Shown here piece after piece: positions 39,435 to 48,213 of a DNA stretch of 48,213 nucleotides (positions are counted from its first letter, which is position 1; each line of letters begins with the position of its first letter). Below the pieces are notes generated by a model that searched no databases, was not told the DNA's origin, and saw nothing but the letters and a program-made list of their open reading frames with translations. The position numbers and the translations under genes are program-made. Source of the stretch: Gammaproteobacteria bacterium (GTDB taxonomy: Bacteria; Pseudomonadota; Gammaproteobacteria; Nitrococcales; Nitrococcaceae); contig JAUILK010000027.1 of NCBI GenBank assembly GCA_030433275.1, forward strand, positions 1 to 48,213. The letters are read 5' to 3'.

Positions 39435-41225
39435 ATGGCCGGCGATTACGTAATCATCGATCATAGTTACGATGTCGTCGTGGTTGGCGCCGGCGGGGCG
39501 GGTTTGCGTGCCACGCTCGGCATGGCCGAGCAGGGTTTGACGACCGCCTGCGTCACGAAATTGTTTCCAACACGTAGCCATACCGTATCGGCCCAGGGCG
39601 GAATCAGTGCGGCATTGGGCAATATGGGCGAAGACGATTGGCGCTGGCATGCCTATGATACGATCAAAGGTTCGGATTGGCTCGGTGATCAAGATGCGAT
39701 CGAATATATGTGCCGCGAGGCGATTCCCGCGATTCTTGAGCTCGAGCACTATGGCGTACCGTTTTCGCGTACCGAGCAAGGCCGGATCTATCAACGCGCG
39801 TTTGGCGGTATGACGACACACTTTGGTGAAGGGCGCGCCTTGCGCACCTGCGCCGCTGCCGACCGTACCGGTCACGCAATTCTGCATGCGCTTTATCAGC
39901 AGGCGCTTAAACACCAGGCGGAATTTTTCATCGAATTCTTCGCCATCGACCTCATCATGGATGCGCAAGGTGTCTGTAGAGGGGTGATCGCCCTGGAGTT
40001 GGCGACTGGAAAGATTCATCGCTTCCGTGCCCACCTCACCGTGCTTGCAACCGGCGGCTATGGCCGGAGCTATTTTTCCTGTACTTCGGCGCATACTTGT
40101 ACTGGCGATGGTAATGGTATGGTGCTGCGCGCGGGATTGGCGCTGCAGGATATGGAGTTCATCCAATTTCACCCGACTGGTATCTATGGGGCCGGGATGC
40201 TGATCACCGAGGGTGTTCGTGGCGAGGGCGGCTATCTGACGAACTCAGAAGGTCACCGTTTCATGGAACGCTATGCCCCGCATACTAAGGATTTGGCCTC
40301 GCGGGATGTGGTTAGTCGCGCCATGACCGTCGAAATCCGCGAAGGCCGCGGTGTAGGGCCGAACAAGGATCATCTTTACTTGCACCTCGATCATCTCAGC
40401 CCGCAAGTGATCCACGAGCGACTACCGGGTATTGCCGAGACCGCACGTATTTTTGCCGGGGTGGATGTGCGCAGGGATCCCATACCGGTGCTGCCGACCG
40501 CGCATTACACCATGGGTGGAATCCCGACCAATCTGCATGGCGAAGTCGTAACGTTGCGAGGCAGTGACCCCGATAGTGTGGTTCCCGGGCTAATGGCGAT
40601 TGGCGAGGCGGCCTGTGTATCCGTGCACGGCGCCAATCGGCTGGGCTCGAACTCACTGTTGGATATTGTGGTTTTTGGCCGCGCTGCAGCGCAGCGCGCA
40701 GCGCAGATCGTTAATGGACAGGGATCGCCGCCGCCATTACCGCGTAATGCGGCGGAACCGGCGCTCACCCGATTGGAGCGGCTACGTTACGCCAAGGGTG
40801 GCGAACCGACCGCAGGAATCCGCGAGCTTATGCAGCGTGCGATGCAGGATTGTGCCGCCGTTTTTCGCGACCGCCCCACCCTGGAGGAGGGCTGCAGTCG
40901 CATAGCCGAAGTTTATCAGCGCTTTACAGGCGTGAGCATTTCAGATCGCTCGCTTATTTGGAACACCGACCTAGTGGAAACCCTGGAGCTGGAAAACCTG
41001 TTGGGCTGCGCGGTTACGGCGGTCGAATCCGCACGCAGCCGTACAGAGACGCGTGGCGCCCATACCCGTGAGGACTTCCCCGAGCGTGATGACCGAAATT
41101 GGCTAAAACATACGTTGTCTTGGCTGGATGCTAGTGGCAAGGTCTCTTTGGGTTATCGCCCCGTGCGTTTGACGCCTTTGACTGGGGAAATGAAGTCGGT
41201 ACCGCCGCAGGTCCGTGTTTATTAA
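39435..41225 (+). CDS. sdhA: Succinate dehydrogenase flavoprotein subunit
   Basis: A 596-residue flavoprotein that oxidises succinate to fumarate. The dinucleotide-binding motif is [17 protein letters not shown] (about residues 15-31), and the FAD-linked His is in [21 protein letters not shown] and [20 protein letters not shown] are also present. The wording of the N-terminal half resembles the alphaproteobacterial and mitochondrial branch rather than the E. coli one. The C-terminal capping region is full length. SdhE, encoded at the end of the operon, would attach its FAD. Confidence 0.98.
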   Translation: MAGDYVIIDHSYDVVVVGAGGAGLRATLGMAEQGLTTACVTKLFPTRSHTVSAQGGISAALGNMGEDDWRWHAYDTIKGSDWLGDQDAIEYMCREAIPAILELEHYGVPFSRTEQGRIYQRAFGGMTTHFGEGRALRTCAAADRTGHAILHALYQQALKHQAEFFIEFFAIDLIMDAQGVCRGVIALELATGKIHRFRAHLTVLATGGYGRSYFSCTSAHTCTGDGNGMVLRAGLALQDMEFIQFHPTGIYGAGMLITEGVRGEGGYLTNSEGHRFMERYAPHTKDLASRDVVSRAMTVEIREGRGVGPNKDHLYLHLDHLSPQVIHERLPGIAETARIFAGVDVRRDPIPVLPTAHYTMGGIPTNLHGEVVTLRGSDPDSVVPGLMAIGEAACVSVHGANRLGSNSLLDIVVFGRAAAQRAAQIVNGQGSPPPLPRNAAEPALTRLERLRYAKGGEPTAGIRELMQRAMQDCAAVFRDRPTLEEGCSRIAEVYQRFTGVSISDRSLIWNTDLVETLELENLLGCAVTAVESARSRTETRGAHTREDFPERDDRNWLKHTLSWLDASGKVSLGYRPVRLTPLTGEMKSVPPQVRVY

Positions 41226-41283
41226 AAGAGCCGTTACAAGCCAGTCACGCATGTGAAGACAGGTTTCGAGACGAGGTTCAACC

Positions 41284-42063
41284 ATGGCGAAGTTCAGACT
41301 TCCGGCGAATTCCCGCATTCAACCGGGGCGGCGCCACTCTACGTCTGTGGGCGTCAAGAACGTTAAAGTGCTCAAGGTTTATCGGTGGAGCCCGGATCAG
41401 GGCGGTAATCCGCGCTTGGACACCTACGAAATCGATCGGGACAGCTGCGGCCCGATGGTTTTGGACGCGTTGATCAAGATCAAAAACGAACTCGATTCCA
41501 CCTTGACGTTTCGGCGTTCATGTCGGGAAGGGGTTTGCGGTTCTTGCGCTATGAACATTGCCGGCCGCAACACCTTGGCTTGCACCAAGCCCATTGACGA
41601 GATCGAAGGGGAAATCCGAGTCTATCCGCTGCCGTCTCTGCCGGTGATCAAGGATCTTGTGCCGGATATGACCCATTTCTATGCTCAATATGCATCCATA
41701 AAGCCATGGCTGCAGGCCAAAACACCGGCCCCTTCTAACCGGGAGCGGTTGCAGTCCCAGGAAGACCGAGCGAAGCTTGATGGGCTATATGAATGTATTC
41801 TCTGTGCCTGTTGCACTACTGGCTGTCCGAGTTGGTGGTGGAACTCAAAGCGTTATTTGGGGCCCGCAGCTTTGCTGCAATCCCAGCGCTGGCTGGTGGA
41901 TAGCCGGGACGAAGCGACCGGAGAGCGACTGGATGACCTGGAAGATTCCTTCAAACTGTATCGTTGTCACACCATCATGAACTGCACCGAGGTTTGTCCT
42001 AAAGGACTGAACCCGGCGCAGGCGATCGCACGGATCAAAGGACGGCTGCTTGCTCGGGGTTGA
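41284..42063 (+). CDS. sdhB: Succinate dehydrogenase iron-sulfur subunit
   Basis: A 259-residue subunit that carries electrons from FAD to quinone through three clusters. The 2Fe-2S cysteines are in [12 protein letters not shown] with a later Cys in NTLACTKP. The 4Fe-4S and 3Fe-4S ligands are in [15 protein letters not shown] and [17 protein letters not shown]. An N-terminal stretch of about 25 residues is longer than in E. coli (238 residues), and VYRWSPD...[10 protein letters not shown] is the mitochondrial/alphaproteobacterial style. It is 58 bases downstream of sdhA. Confidence 0.98.
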   Translation: MAKFRLPANSRIQPGRRHSTSVGVKNVKVLKVYRWSPDQGGNPRLDTYEIDRDSCGPMVLDALIKIKNELDSTLTFRRSCREGVCGSCAMNIAGRNTLACTKPIDEIEGEIRVYPLPSLPVIKDLVPDMTHFYAQYASIKPWLQAKTPAPSNRERLQSQEDRAKLDGLYECILCACCTTGCPSWWWNSKRYLGPAALLQSQRWLVDSRDEATGERLDDLEDSFKLYRCHTIMNCTEVCPKGLNPAQAIARIKGRLLARG

Positions 42064-42096
42064 GGGGCTGGGTGCTTTGCGGAGGCGGGCGCTCGG

Positions 42097-42336
42097 ATGA
42101 GCGAGATTGCACGTCTACGTTGGCGCTGCCGGCGCGGTACCAGAGAATTGGAGTATCTGCTGCAGCGGTTTCTGGATCATTATATGAGCCTGGCTGAGCC
42201 GGACTTGCATGCTTTCGAACGCTTACTCGATTGTGAAGATGACCGACTTACCGATTGGCTCATCAGAGGAGACGATCCGGCCGATGATCGACTCTGCGCC
42301 ATCATCCACCATATGCGGCGCAGTATTGGTTGTTGA
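42097..42336 (+). CDS. sdhE: FAD assembly factor SdhE
   Basis: A 79-residue five-helix protein (YgfY/CptB family) that promotes covalent attachment of FAD to SdhA. The key RGxxE motif is present as RRGTRELEYLL (about residues 12-22), followed by the conserved acidic region LLDCEDDRLTDWLIRGDDP. It lies 33 bases after sdhB, so flavoprotein and assembly factor are in one operon. It overlaps or abuts ygfX at its end. Confidence 0.94.
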   Translation: MSEIARLRWRCRRGTRELEYLLQRFLDHYMSLAEPDLHAFERLLDCEDDRLTDWLIRGDDPADDRLCAIIHHMRRSIGC

Positions 42337-42337
42337 C

Positions 42338-42733
42338 GTGGCGCCTTCGCGGCGGTTGTTCGGATTGGTGCTCGTACTGTACGCTGCCGCGGCGCTTCCG
42401 GCGGTGCTGTGGTCAGGTCTGGCCGTGGCTGTGCGAGTTGGTTGGTTCGTGGTAATTGTCGCGTTGTGCTATCGCGAACTCGCCCGTCAGGGCTGGGCTC
42501 GCCCCAATACCTTCGTGTATCGGTTCGGGCGAACCGGCGCCGGCCATTGGTTCTTCGAAGCTTGTGGCGTTCGTTACAGTGAAGCGGTTTTGACCGATCG
42601 GTTGGTTGGCCCGGGGGTATGTGTGTTGCGGCTATCGACGCCAAGCCTTGCCCGGACGTTGGTGGTTCCCACTGATGCCACCGATGAGGTCAGCCATCGA
42701 CGCCTGCGTGCCGCTTTACTGACCCTTCAATGA
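42338..42733 (+). CDS. YgfX-like membrane protein
   Basis: A small protein of about 131 residues with a basic N-terminus (APSRRLFG) and two hydrophobic segments (about residues 6-24 and 28-46) followed by a basic loop and a beta-rich C-terminal part. Size, layout and position right after sdhE match the YgfX (CptA) family. E. coli YgfX was described as a toxin affecting cell shape, with YgfY/SdhE as its antitoxin; that role is disputed. The start is uncertain: GTG 42338 directly after the sdhE stop, or TTG 42326. The 3' end overlaps the convergent nadB by 7 bases. Confidence 0.7.
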   Translation: MAPSRRLFGLVLVLYAAAALPAVLWSGLAVAVRVGWFVVIVALCYRELARQGWARPNTFVYRFGRTGAGHWFFEACGVRYSEAVLTDRLVGPGVCVLRLSTPSLARTLVVPTDATDEVSHRRLRAALLTLQ

Positions 42734-44394
42734 CCCATCGACGGATTTAAGATGTCGCCCTTGTCTTTGCGACGATAGGGCCGCGGCGCTATGGGCGTCA
42801 GGATGGTAGGGCATGGGGGATGAGTCTCGTCACGCTGTGGATAGTCCAGGATGTAATGTAAGCCGCGGCTTTCTCGGCGTAGCAACGCGCTGCGAATGAT
42901 CAGATCGGCCACCACGGCTAGGTTGCGCAGCTCTACCAGATCCGCCGTAATGCGGAAGTTGCCGTAGTATTCTTGAATCTCGCCGAGGAGCAGATCGATC
43001 CGCCGTTGTGCTCGCTCCAAACGCTTGTGAGTACGTACGATGCCGACATAATCCCACATGAAGCGTCGAATTTCGTCCCAGTTATGGCTTACCACTACCT
43101 GTTCATCGGAATCGGTCACCAGGCTTTCATCCCATAGGGGCAGCGCCGGCTGCTGCCTTGGCGGCTCGGCGAGCACGCGAGCAACGTCGGCGGCCGCTGC
43201 GGCGCCATAGACGAGGCATTCGAGCAGCGAATTGCTTGCCAGTCGATTGGCCCCATGCAAACCCGTGTAGGAAACTTCTCCGATAGCATAGAGCCCCGGC
43301 ACATCCGTGCGGCCGCAGTGGTCTACGAGTACTCCGCCGCAGGTATAGTGAGCCGCCGGCACCACCGGGAGAGGGGCACGGGTCAGGTCGAAGCCGAATT
43401 CGAGACAGCGGTGCTGAATGGTTGGGAAGTGGGTATGCAGAAATTCGGCGGTTTTATGGCTGATATCAAGATAGACATAGCCGATCCCGAGGCGTTTCAT
43501 CTCGTGATCGATAGCGCGGGCGACGATATCGCGGGGGGCGAGTTCGCCGCGCGGATCAAAGCGCGCCATAAATCGCTCGCCGTTGGGTAGGCGCAGCCAG
43601 GCTCCTTCGCCACGCACGGCTTCGCTGATAAGGAACGATTTAGCCTGCGGATGATAAAGGCAGGTGGGATGAAACTGGATGAATTCCATGTTGGCGATAC
43701 GGGCTCCGGCGCGCCAGGCCATAGCGATGCCGTCTCCGGTAGCACCATCCGGATTGCTAGTATAAAGGTATACTTTATTGGCTCCGCCACTTGCTAGGAC
43801 GATACAGCGGGCTCGCACGAGTATGACGCAGTTGCTGCTTTGATCGAGCACGTAGGCGCCGTAACACCGATTGTCGTCGAGCCCGAGTCGCCGCCCCGTG
43901 ATGAGGTCGACCGCGACATGGTATTCAAGGATGCTAACGTTCGTCAGGCCGCGTACTTGTTGTTCTAGGGTTGTTTCGAGAGCGCGCCCGGTCGCATCCG
44001 CGACATGGGCAATGCGGCGGTGGCTGTGGCCGCCCTCACGGTGGAGATGTAATCCCTCGGTGCCGTCCGCGCGGCGCTCGCGCGAGAAGGGGACGCGCAC
44101 ATCAAGTAGCCATTCGATCATTTTGGGGGCGCGACTGGCGACGAACCGTGCCACCTGCGGATTGCAGAGCCCGGCGCCGGCTTCAAGGGTGTCGGCGACA
44201 TGCGAGTCGATCGAATCGGATTCTTCCAGCACCGCCGAAACGCCGCCTTGGGCGTACAGGCTCGAGCCTTCGCTCAGCGCTCCCTTGGAGAGCAGGGCGA
44301 TTCGACTGGTGCGCGGCAGATGCAGTGCCAGTGTCAGACCGGCTGCGCCGCTGCCAACGATCAGCACATCATATGAAATTGCCGCATTTGCCAT
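42727..44394 (-). CDS. nadB: L-aspartate oxidase
   Basis: A 555-residue FAD enzyme that oxidises aspartate to iminoaspartate, the first step of de novo NAD synthesis, using oxygen or fumarate. The FAD motif VLIVGSGAAGLTLALHL is at about residues 10-26. Other signatures are SLYAQGGVSAVL, the active-site region HREGGHSHRRIAH and [15 protein letters not shown]. The length is slightly above E. coli (540). It faces rpoE across a 183-base gap, the same divergent pair as in E. coli and Pseudomonas. Its mRNA leader may fold GGAGGG with CCCTCC near 44413-44433, of unknown meaning. Confidence 0.97.
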   Translation of the reverse strand: MANAAISYDVLIVGSGAAGLTLALHLPRTSRIALLSKGALSEGSSLYAQGGVSAVLEESDSIDSHVADTLEAGAGLCNPQVARFVASRAPKMIEWLLDVRVPFSRERRADGTEGLHLHREGGHSHRRIAHVADATGRALETTLEQQVRGLTNVSILEYHVAVDLITGRRLGLDDNRCYGAYVLDQSSNCVILVRARCIVLASGGANKVYLYTSNPDGATGDGIAMAWRAGARIANMEFIQFHPTCLYHPQAKSFLISEAVRGEGAWLRLPNGERFMARFDPRGELAPRDIVARAIDHEMKRLGIGYVYLDISHKTAEFLHTHFPTIQHRCLEFGFDLTRAPLPVVPAAHYTCGGVLVDHCGRTDVPGLYAIGEVSYTGLHGANRLASNSLLECLVYGAAAAADVARVLAEPPRQQPALPLWDESLVTDSDEQVVVSHNWDEIRRFMWDYVGIVRTHKRLERAQRRIDLLLGEIQEYYGNFRITADLVELRNLAVVADLIIRSALLRRESRGLHYILDYPQRDETHPPCPTILTPIAPRPYRRKDKGDILNPSMGH

Positions 44395-44506
44395 GTAGTT
44401 GCACCTAATGGAGGGGATCGGCTACCCTCCTGTTCCGTTGCCGCGCAAAGATCGATACGGGTCCGCCCCCTAGCCGGGTCAATATAAACCTACACTGTGA
44501 CCGCGC

Positions 44507-44533
44507 GAACTATTCATGTTGCTTAGTGTCTAT
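44507..44533 (+). promoter_or_regulatory. Candidate sigma-E (autoregulated) promoter for rpoE
   Basis: GAACTA (44507-44512) and TCTAT (44529-44533) are separated by 16 bases. This resembles the extracytoplasmic sigma-E consensus (GAACTT, 16-17 bases, TCTGA or similar), and rpoE/algU genes are commonly autoregulated from such a promoter. The predicted leader before ATG 44578 is about 40 bases. Confidence 0.5.
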
Positions 44534-44577
44534 GAGAATAGGGTAATCCGTTCCACCAATCGGTGCTTGATCTCCGA

Positions 44578-45180
44578 ATGACCAGGAGATTGTGTACCGA
44601 TAGGGAGTTAGTGGCGCGGGTAAAGGCCGGTGACAAGCAGGCTTTCAATGTGCTGGTGCAAAAATATCAGCACAAACTGGTCAAGCTGGTAACGCGCTAC
44701 GTCCATGACCAAACAGAGGCGTTGGATGTGGCACAAGAGGCTTTCATCAAAGCGTATCGGGCATTGCCCCAATTTCGCGGCGAGAGCAGTTTTTATACGT
44801 GGTTATATCGAATTGGGCTCAATACGGCGAAAAACCACTTGGTTTCATTAAGTCGGCGTCCACCGGATACGGACATCGATGCCCAAGATGCATCGCGCTA
44901 TGATATCGAATCGAGGTTGAAAAACCATGATACGCCAGAAGCGCTCGCTCAGCGGGATGAGATCGAGCGTACTGTGCTTATGGCCATTGATGAGTTGCCG
45001 GAGGATCTGCGCACCGCGATTACATTGCGGGAGCTCGAAGGCCTGAGCTACGAGGAGATCGCACAAGCGATGAGTTGTCCGATCGGTACCGTGCGATCGC
45101 GGATATTTCGCGCTCGGGATGCTATCGCCAAGCGCTTACGGCCATTGTATAGCGTTAGCCTGACAGGTGACGGGTTATGA
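44578..45180 (+). CDS. rpoE: RNA polymerase sigma factor RpoE (sigma-E/AlgU)
   Basis: A 200-residue group IV sigma factor that controls the envelope-stress response. Region 2 covers residues about 20-85 with EAFIKAYRALPQFRGESSFY, and region 4 covers about 130-190 with LPEDLRTAITLRELEGLSYE and the helix-turn-helix MSCPIGTVRSRIFRAR. It is very close in wording to E. coli RpoE. I chose ATG 44578; a GTG at 44563 would add 5 residues. The stop overlaps the rseA start by four bases (45177-45180), which couples sigma and anti-sigma synthesis. Confidence 0.97.
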   Translation: MTRRLCTDRELVARVKAGDKQAFNVLVQKYQHKLVKLVTRYVHDQTEALDVAQEAFIKAYRALPQFRGESSFYTWLYRIGLNTAKNHLVSLSRRPPDTDIDAQDASRYDIESRLKNHDTPEALAQRDEIERTVLMAIDELPEDLRTAITLRELEGLSYEEIAQAMSCPIGTVRSRIFRARDAIAKRLRPLYSVSLTGDGL

Positions 45181-45803
45181 GGGACGGGCTTAACGAGCAG
45201 CTGTCGGCACTGGTCGACGGCGAGCTTCGCGAGGATGAGGCGGCTTTGCTTTTGCGTCAATTGGGACGTTCCGAAGAGCTCAAAGAGCGCTTTGAGCGCT
45301 ATTGTCTGATCAGTGATGCGTTGCACCGGAATCTCTCGGTAGCAACGGGAGGTGATCTTGCCGCGCGGGTTGCGCGTACACTCGAAGATGAGCCGAGCCA
45401 CGCTGTTGGTCAGCAACGGCCAGCGCGTGGTCGTGTGCTATTACGTCCGGTGGCCGGCATGGCGCTCGCTATTACTGGAGCGCTGGCGATGGTGACGTTG
45501 TGGCCGCAGCCAGTTCAGGAGCCAGCGCTAGTGCAGGGCGCGGGACCGATTGCGGCGGGTCAGGAGGCGTCCCTGCAAAGTCATCTGCGACCGATAGAGG
45601 CAATTGATGCGTCTGAACGCGCGACACCGCGTGTGGTCGTCGGAGCAGCGGCGCGCAGCCAGCTTCAATGGAAACGCCTTGATCCGCAGCTGCAGCGGCA
45701 GCTGACAGACTATCTGATCAAGCACAGCGAACGCTCAGCAACCGGCCAGATGGATACTGCCCTTCCTTACATGCGGATTATAGGGTATGAAGCGGGAGAA
45801 TGA
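45177..45803 (+). CDS. rseA: Anti-sigma-E factor RseA (MucA-like)
   Basis: A 208-residue inner-membrane protein that holds sigma-E inactive. The N-terminal cytoplasmic domain (about residues 1-80) has the MucA/RseA pattern LNEQLSALVDGELREDEAAL. A single transmembrane segment follows at about 94-113 (MALAITGALAMVTLW). The periplasmic part ends with QLTDYLIKHSERSA and MRIIGYE, as in MucA. In relatives, cleavage by DegS and RseP releases the sigma factor. It is coupled to rpoE by overlap and overlaps rseB by 17 bases (45787-45803). Confidence 0.93.
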   Translation: MRDGLNEQLSALVDGELREDEAALLLRQLGRSEELKERFERYCLISDALHRNLSVATGGDLAARVARTLEDEPSHAVGQQRPARGRVLLRPVAGMALAITGALAMVTLWPQPVQEPALVQGAGPIAAGQEASLQSHLRPIEAIDASERATPRVVVGAAARSQLQWKRLDPQLQRQLTDYLIKHSERSATGQMDTALPYMRIIGYEAGE

Positions 45804-46839
45804 GAGGGGGGCAGGGCATCGGTTCTGGTTTGGAGCGTTCGTTTGTTTGGCGGCTTTTTTGTTACTCGGCACCCAGGTTCGGGCCGATGCCGATGAAAGC
45901 CAAGAGGCACAAGCCTTGCTGCAGCGCATGGCGCATGCCGTGCGGTTTACCAACTACGTTGGCGTTTGCGTCTACCGCTTCGGCAACAAGCTGCAGACGA
46001 TACGCATCGTTCATCAAGTCAAGGATGGCCATAGGAACGAGCGGCTGATCTCGTTAAACGGGCCTGAGCGGGAAATCATCCGCGCTGACGCTCAAGCCAC
46101 TCGCATCCAACCGAATGGGCATTTCATCGCCCAGAATTTGGCATTGTTGAATACCCCTTTTGACACCGCGTTTGCGGGTGATTCGGCTCGAACCGCAGCG
46201 GCCGAGGGGGTTTGGGATAACATTTATAGCTTGGAACTGCTCGGTATTGACCGGGTCGCGGGGCGAGAGGCGAGGCGGTTGAACATTGTGCCGCTCGATC
46301 ATTTCCGATACGGCTATCGGTTATGGATTGATGAGCACAGTGGGTTGTTGCTCCGATCGGATCTGATCGATGAGGCCGGCGAGCCTTTAGAGCAGATTAT
46401 GTTTACGGCGATTGAAACCCCGGACACCATTCCGGATCACTGGCTTAAACCAACGCGCGGCGGTCAGGCGAGCACTTGGCATCGCGCGCATGCGTCATCG
46501 CGTATGCAACCCGGCAAGGTTGCAGCTTCGGCGTGGCGAATCGAGGATTTGCCGGACGGGTTCAACCTCGCCTTTCGGGGGCGTCAACCCGAGCAGGACG
46601 GTCGCAGTGAGGGTTTCGTGGAACACTGGCTTTACAGTGACGGTCTGGCAACGGTGTCGGTCTATATTCGACCGCGGGGCAAGCGTCCATTCAGCGGTTG
46701 GTCGCGTATTGGCGCGGTTAGTACGTTTGGGCGCGCGTTCGATGACTACCAGATCATTGTGGTCGGTGAGGTTCCGGCGGCGACGGTTCGGCGCATCGGT
46801 GAATCGATGTCGATACGAACGCAGGCTACTGCGCCATGA
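45787..46839 (+). CDS. rseB: Sigma-E factor regulatory protein RseB (MucB)
   Basis: A 350-residue periplasmic protein that binds the RseA periplasmic domain and shields it from DegS; it is released by lipopolysaccharide intermediates or mislocalised lipoproteins in E. coli. A signal peptide is visible in residues about 10-33 (FWFGAFVCLAAFLLLGTQVRA). The LolA-like N-terminal domain includes RMAHAVRFTNYVGVCVYRF, and the C-terminal domain has VEHWLYSDGLATVSVYI. The start lies inside rseA. Downstream the expected mucD is only a relic. Confidence 0.94.
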   Translation: MKRENERGAGHRFWFGAFVCLAAFLLLGTQVRADADESQEAQALLQRMAHAVRFTNYVGVCVYRFGNKLQTIRIVHQVKDGHRNERLISLNGPEREIIRADAQATRIQPNGHFIAQNLALLNTPFDTAFAGDSARTAAAEGVWDNIYSLELLGIDRVAGREARRLNIVPLDHFRYGYRLWIDEHSGLLLRSDLIDEAGEPLEQIMFTAIETPDTIPDHWLKPTRGGQASTWHRAHASSRMQPGKVAASAWRIEDLPDGFNLAFRGRQPEQDGRSEGFVEHWLYSDGLATVSVYIRPRGKRPFSGWSRIGAVSTFGRAFDDYQIIVVGEVPAATVRRIGESMSIRTQATAP

Positions 46840-46939
46840 GGCGACGCCGCCTGTTGTGATGCTTTTGGGTGGGCGTACCCCTGAGAGGGCGTTGGAGTCC
46901 TTGCGTTAGCGCTGCAGACGCGGTTGGGGAGAGCCGGTT

Positions 46940-47355
46940 GGGCCTCATGGGGGCGGGGTTTCGGCGAGGGCCGTAGCGCTATTGATTGCGTCGCCCGCTA
47001 ATGTAGCTGCTAGCAACGGTTTTCCCGAGTGGACTAAGATGGCGCGCACAGGATTCCTCACCAATACCCGCTGGGCGGGCGATCGGGCGTACAAGCAGAT
47101 AATAAACGCTCGGCAGTTTTTCAATGACCGGTTCTCACCGAAAGCGTATGATGCGCAATCACTTGGCTCGGGTTGCATGATCTCCCAAACGGTCACGTCA
47201 TGATCGACGCTGGTGGGATGGCGGATGCGAGCCAGATTGGGGTAGGTTTGCGCAACCAGCCGAGGTCACGAAACGCAGTTGGTCGAAGCGGTCCGGTGTG
47301 ACGGCTATTAAATCATTTTGTCGCTGTGTTTTGGTGGCTAAAAGCTTTGGGCGTC
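46940..47355 (+). pseudogene. Decayed mucD/degP serine protease gene
   Basis: Between rseB and lepA, where Pseudomonas has mucD, pieces of an HtrA/DegP protease appear in sequence but in three frames. The first has a signal-peptide-like start RAVALLIASPANVAAS, then FFNDRFSP and AQSLGSGCMIS (compare AQSLGSGFIIS in intact relatives). The second, from 47185, reads PNGHVMIDAGGMADASQI then VGLRNQP. The third reads EVTKRSWSKRSGVTAIK and LVAKSFG. The position of the catalytic His (normally in TNxHVV) reads IDAGGM, so it is lost. Asp, Ser and PDZ regions are absent. A full gene would be about 1.4 kb. This is a 5' relic. Confidence 0.78.
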
Positions 47356-47496
47356 GTGTATGCGCGCTCCGCAGCCTACCGTTTAGCCGCGCCCGCTCTG
47401 TGGTCGCCGCCGCGCGGTGGGTGCCCATTAGGCTGCCGAGCTAGCAGCGGTCCGTCTGGCACGGCATAACATTCGGCGGTGTGCCGGTGGGTTCTT

Positions 47497-48213
47497 ATGA
47501 CTACGCGCAGACTCGAGCAAATTCGTAACTTTTCTATTATCGCGCACATCGATCATGGTAAGTCGACATTGGCGGACCGGCTGATCGAACGTTCCGGCGC
47601 TCTGAGCGAGCGGGAGATGGCGGAGCAAGTCCTCGATAGTATGGACTTGGAGCGCGAGCGCGGGATTACCATCAAAGCTCAGAGCGTTTCCCTCGAGTAT
47701 GCGGCGCGCGATGGTCTGATCTATCAGCTCAACTTCATAGATACGCCGGGGCATGTCGATTTCTCATACGAGGTCAGCCGCTCCCTCTATGCATGTGAGG
47801 GCGCTTTGCTGCTGGTCGATGCCTCCCAGGGTGTGGAGGCTCAAAGTGTGGCTAATTGCTACACGGCAGTAGAGCAAGGGCTCGAAGTTCTACCGGTGCT
47901 CAACAAGATCGATCTGGTATCAGCCGATCCCGACCGGGTGGTTCAGCAGATCGAGGAAATCATCGGCTTGGATGCGGCTGACGTGCTCAAGATCAGTGCC
48001 AAGACTGGGCAGGGCGTCGATGAACTGCTGGAGGCTCTCGTCCAACGTTTCCCACCTCCTACGGGTGATCCGGATGGGCCATTCAAGGCCTTGATCATCG
48101 ACTCTTGGTTCAACAATTACCTGGGCGTAGTTTGTCTGGTGCGAGTCTTCGATGGCGCGGTGCGGCCGGGGGATAAGATCCGCGTCCATTCTACGGGGCG
48201 GGAGTTCACGGTG
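47497..48213 (+). CDS. lepA: Elongation factor 4 (LepA), 3' end outside window
   Basis: The first 239 codons of LepA, a translational GTPase that can back-translocate ribosomes and affects ribosome assembly in E. coli (about 600 residues when complete). G1 is AHIDHGKST (residues 16-24), the G2 switch is near [13 protein letters not shown]3 is DTPGH, G4 is NKID and G5 is ISAKTG. Domain 2 begins near residue 190 ([17 protein letters not shown]). The gene is cut by the window edge, not broken. It follows the mucD relic, keeping the rpoE-rse-mucD-lepA order. Confidence 0.97.
   Translation, partial: MTTRRLEQIRNFSIIAHIDHGKSTLADRLIERSGALSEREMAEQVLDSMDLERERGITIKAQSVSLEYAARDGLIYQLNFIDTPGHVDFSYEVSRSLYACEGALLLVDASQGVEAQSVANCYTAVEQGLEVLPVLNKIDLVSADPDRVVQQIEEIIGLDAADVLKISAKTGQGVDELLEALVQRFPPPTGDPDGPFKALIIDSWFNNYLGVVCLVRVFDGAVRPGDKIRVHSTGREFTV

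Overview
The window looks like a chromosomal segment of a gammaproteobacterium. Several gene blocks are in the order known from Escherichia, Vibrio and Pseudomonas: nudJ-mnmA-hflD, clpS-clpA-infA with bpt and aat, ftsK-lolA-rarA-serS, prfB-lysS, and nadB facing rpoE-rseA-rseB-lepA. The DNA is GC-rich by eye. The succinate dehydrogenase is of the kind typical of alphaproteobacteria and mitochondria, also found in non-enteric gammaproteobacteria. I cannot place the genus. No tRNA, rRNA, CRISPR array, prophage or intact insertion sequence was seen.

Layout. 1-1.2 kb: an integron integrase with a core-like recombination site upstream, pointing to cassettes beyond the left edge. 1.2-13 kb: acetate and glyoxylate metabolism (UPF0158 protein, malate synthase G, a previously unannotated 51-residue membrane protein, aconitase A, isocitrate lyase with a divergent LysR regulator), interrupted by the leftward LysR-nudJ-mnmA-hflD run. 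13-18 kb: the bacterial N-degron pathway (ClpS, ClpA, Bpt, Aat) with IF-1. 18-25 kb: a GNAT-like protein, then FtsK, LolA, RarA and SerS. 25-30 kb: CysB divergent from a uroporphyrinogen-III methyltransferase, a Bax-inhibitor-1 membrane protein, a cytosolic 5'-nucleotidase and a small phosphoesterase. 30-38 kb: HrpA helicase, a decayed LysR gene, RF2 with its programmed frameshift, LysS, YgfZ. 38-42.7 kb: sdhCDAB-sdhE-ygfX. 42.7-48.2 kb: nadB, then rpoE-rseA-rseB, a decayed mucD/degP gene, and the start of lepA.

How the genes fit together. AcnA, AceA and GlcB supply the glyoxylate bypass, and SDH and NadB add succinate/fumarate and NAD metabolism. SdhE flavinylates SdhA, and YgfZ supports Fe-S enzymes such as AcnA and SdhB. 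ClpS/ClpA and the two aminoacyl-protein transferases form one proteolytic pathway. RpoE, RseA and RseB form the envelope-stress switch, which also responds to outer-membrane lipoprotein traffic served by LolA.

Most of the window is ordinary core genome and I found no convincing undescribed multi-gene system. The least ordinary items are two multiply frameshifted gene relics (mucD at 46.9-47.35 kb and a LysR regulator at 33.9-34.4 kb), the small membrane protein at 4.7-4.8 kb, the inverted repeats upstream of acnA, the hairpin in the aceA leader, and the integron edge.
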